From Flavobacteriales bacterium UBA4474 (GTDB taxonomy: Bacteria; Bacteroidota; Bacteroidia; Flavobacteriales_D; Sanyastnellaceae), in contig DGOE01000038.1 of NCBI GenBank assembly GCA_002389295.1, positions 1 to 25,051 on the forward strand: DNA of 25,051 bases. The letters run 5' to 3'. The translations under genes were made by a program, and so were the position numbers. Positions within the stretch are counted from its first letter, which is position 1. Every line of letters starts with the position of its first letter. The notes beneath the pieces are model-generated. The model had not been told where the DNA came from and did no database searches. It saw nothing but the letters and a program-made list of their open reading frames with translations. Below are positions 23,568 to 25,051 of the stretch, piece by piece.

Positions 23568-25051
23568 ATGAACAACACCGCCCGATTCGCCTGCCTCTTT
23601 GCCCTGCTGGGCGGCTTCGTCTTTTCCGCATCGGCGCAAGTGGTTTCGGCCACAAGGAGCGGATTCTCCTGGATCGATTCGGAAAATGTCACGAACATGA
23701 GCTTCGATGCCGGTTATACCGCTTATGCTGCGGCCTGGCCCATTTTCGACGCATACCCCGGGCCGGATGCCTTCCAGATGGGGCTGGCCAGCTGCTGGAT
23801 GTCGACCCAGCAGACCGGCAATGAGCCCGATGAATTCTACACCACCATCGAAGGCGGGCTGGGCTGGTGGATGGATACCCGATTCGCCACCCGCATCCCC
23901 AAATTCATCATGGGCGGCGTGTCCCACAACTTCTTTGCTTGGGCCAATGGGCCCGGTGCGGGGCGAAGTGACATGCTCCCCAACGGCCAGCGCGACTGGA
24001 GCACCCCCGGTGGCAAGTACGGGGTGGCGCAGTTGTCCAACCGCCTGGTGTGGGCGCCGGACGGCCTGAACATGGCGCAAGGCCTGAACGGCGAGTTGCT
24101 CGGATATGGGTACAACCCGCTGCCGCTGATGGACCCCCTGACCGAGACCGGCGGACAGGACATCGCCACCGGCAACCAATGCTGGACGCTCTTCTTGAAC
24201 GCCACCAACTTCAAGGGCCCGGCCACCTTCTTCATGCCCACTTTCTGGACCGAGCCGGTGTTGGAGGACCCTTCGCTCGAGGGGCTCTTTTTGGACACGC
24301 GTCCGGCCAACCCCAACGTGCCGTTCGGTTGGGAACACGCCCTTTCGCCCGCCCTCATTTCGGAGGACGATGAAGGCACCCCCTACGCCAAGATCGAGCG
24401 GATGCAGATGCCCGCCTCGGGAGAGGATTACTCTGTGGCCTTGAACGGCGTTTCCGTCTACTCAAGGGACGGCCTGTGGGACGCCATGACCGCCTGGTTT
24501 GACGGGGGGTCTGCGGTGCCGACCGAGGCCATGCAGAACGGTTCGCAGGGCGTGTCCTTCACCAACAACGGGGGCGCCATCGTCGGTGAAATCAGCGGCG
24601 GGGGCATGGACTATGGCATCGACCTGGACTACCTGGACAACACGATGATGACCTTCGACGCCATGGGGTTTGAGCACGGTCTGGACGCCACGACGTTGCA
24701 AGACGGTCTCTTTGTGCTGCCCGAGTATTTCGAACTGGGCGCAGACAACAAATGGCACCCCATCTCAGCAGACGCCGTGCCCGCTTCGACTGAGCTCACC
24801 ACCACCGAGGTGCCGACCAGCCCGCGGCCCGAGACCACCTACCTCACCCCGTTGGAATCGGACTGCGCCTTCCAAGATCCGAACGGTCCTTGGAACAGCC
24901 CCGGTCCGGCCGCCGGCCCCTTCTACGCCGAGCTGGGTGACGGTTCCACCGTGACCTACCACTGGTACCGCTTCGTGGACCAGCCGTCCATTGTCCATGC
25001 GAATCTGCCCGACTCCGTGCGCGATGAAATGCAGGCGCGGGTGGAATTGAT
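23568..25051 (+). CDS. Large secreted protein of unknown family, cut by the right window edge
   Basis: The ATG at 23568 opens a frame that is still open at the end of the window after 494 residues. Residues 1-24 are a signal peptide ending ASAQ. The mature part is rich in Trp, Gly, Asp and aromatic residues, with blocks such as SFDAGYTAYAAAWPIFDAYPG, LGWWMDTRF and WTLFLNATNFKGPATFF, and almost no lysine clusters. I recognise no catalytic motif. The end seen here (YAELGDGSTVTYHWYRFVDQ) could be the start of a later domain, so more domains and possibly a T9SS tail may follow. Its neighbour is another secreted T9SS protein 225 bases away, on the same strand. A secreted, glycan- or surface-related role is a guess only. 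Confidence 0.75.
   Translation, partial: MNNTARFACLFALLGGFVFSASAQVVSATRSGFSWIDSENVTNMSFDAGYTAYAAAWPIFDAYPGPDAFQMGLASCWMSTQQTGNEPDEFYTTIEGGLGWWMDTRFATRIPKFIMGGVSHNFFAWANGPGAGRSDMLPNGQRDWSTPGGKYGVAQLSNRLVWAPDGLNMAQGLNGELLGYGYNPLPLMDPLTETGGQDIATGNQCWTLFLNATNFKGPATFFMPTFWTEPVLEDPSLEGLFLDTRPANPNVPFGWEHALSPALISEDDEGTPYAKIERMQMPASGEDYSVALNGVSVYSRDGLWDAMTAWFDGGSAVPTEAMQNGSQGVSFTNNGGAIVGEISGGGMDYGIDLDYLDNTMMTFDAMGFEHGLDATTLQDGLFVLPEYFELGADNKWHPISADAVPASTELTTTEVPTSPRPETTYLTPLESDCAFQDPNGPWNSPGPAAGPFYAELGDGSTVTYHWYRFVDQPSIVHANLPDSVRDEMQARVEL

Overview
The window is most likely chromosomal DNA from a fairly GC-rich member of the Bacteroidota, probably a free-living flavobacterium-like organism. Three things point there. 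Several secreted proteins have short signal peptides ending in AQ, and two of them end in a type IX secretion (T9SS) sorting domain of the YPNP type. Shine-Dalgarno sequences are mostly absent. The protein families present (FAS1, M43 protease, T9SS cargo, Wzx/GT4/CysQ) are typical of that phylum. I see no rRNA, tRNA, CRISPR array, insertion sequence or prophage.

Layout. 1-2830: a secreted M43 metalloprotease (minus strand, cut by the left edge) and a three-FAS1-domain T9SS cargo protein (plus), closed by a strong hairpin terminator. 2879-6523: a minus-strand run of a small unknown protein, a polysaccharide flippase, a GT4 glycosyltransferase and CysQ, which looks like an exopolysaccharide set, possibly one using sulfation. 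6659-10727: a small cupin, a secreted leucine-rich-repeat protein (minus), a 53-residue membrane protein divergent from it, and an O-antigen ligase/polymerase-type membrane protein. 10757-14404: a four-gene minus-strand run made of a BKACE (DUF849) enzyme, an overlapping hexapeptide acyltransferase, PurT and a frameshifted membrane protein. 14555-17880: a tight signalling operon of a FIST sensor protein, a GAF-PAS histidine kinase and a single-domain response regulator. 18027-21379: an envelope operon of a lipoprotein alpha/beta hydrolase, an MscS channel and a phospholipase-D/cardiolipin-synthase-like protein. 21708-25051: a T9SS cargo protein with seven internal repeats and a large secreted protein of unknown type, cut by the right edge.

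Two places deserve most attention. The FIST-kinase-regulator operon has the gene order expected of a NosP-like (nitric-oxide type) soluble sensor system, and its kinase carries a LOV-like PAS domain without the photoactive cysteine. The BKACE-acyltransferase pair is translationally overlapped, preceded by an AT-rich leader with an inverted repeat, and has no obvious catabolic partner genes. All functions are inferred by reading the translated sequence; no database search was run.
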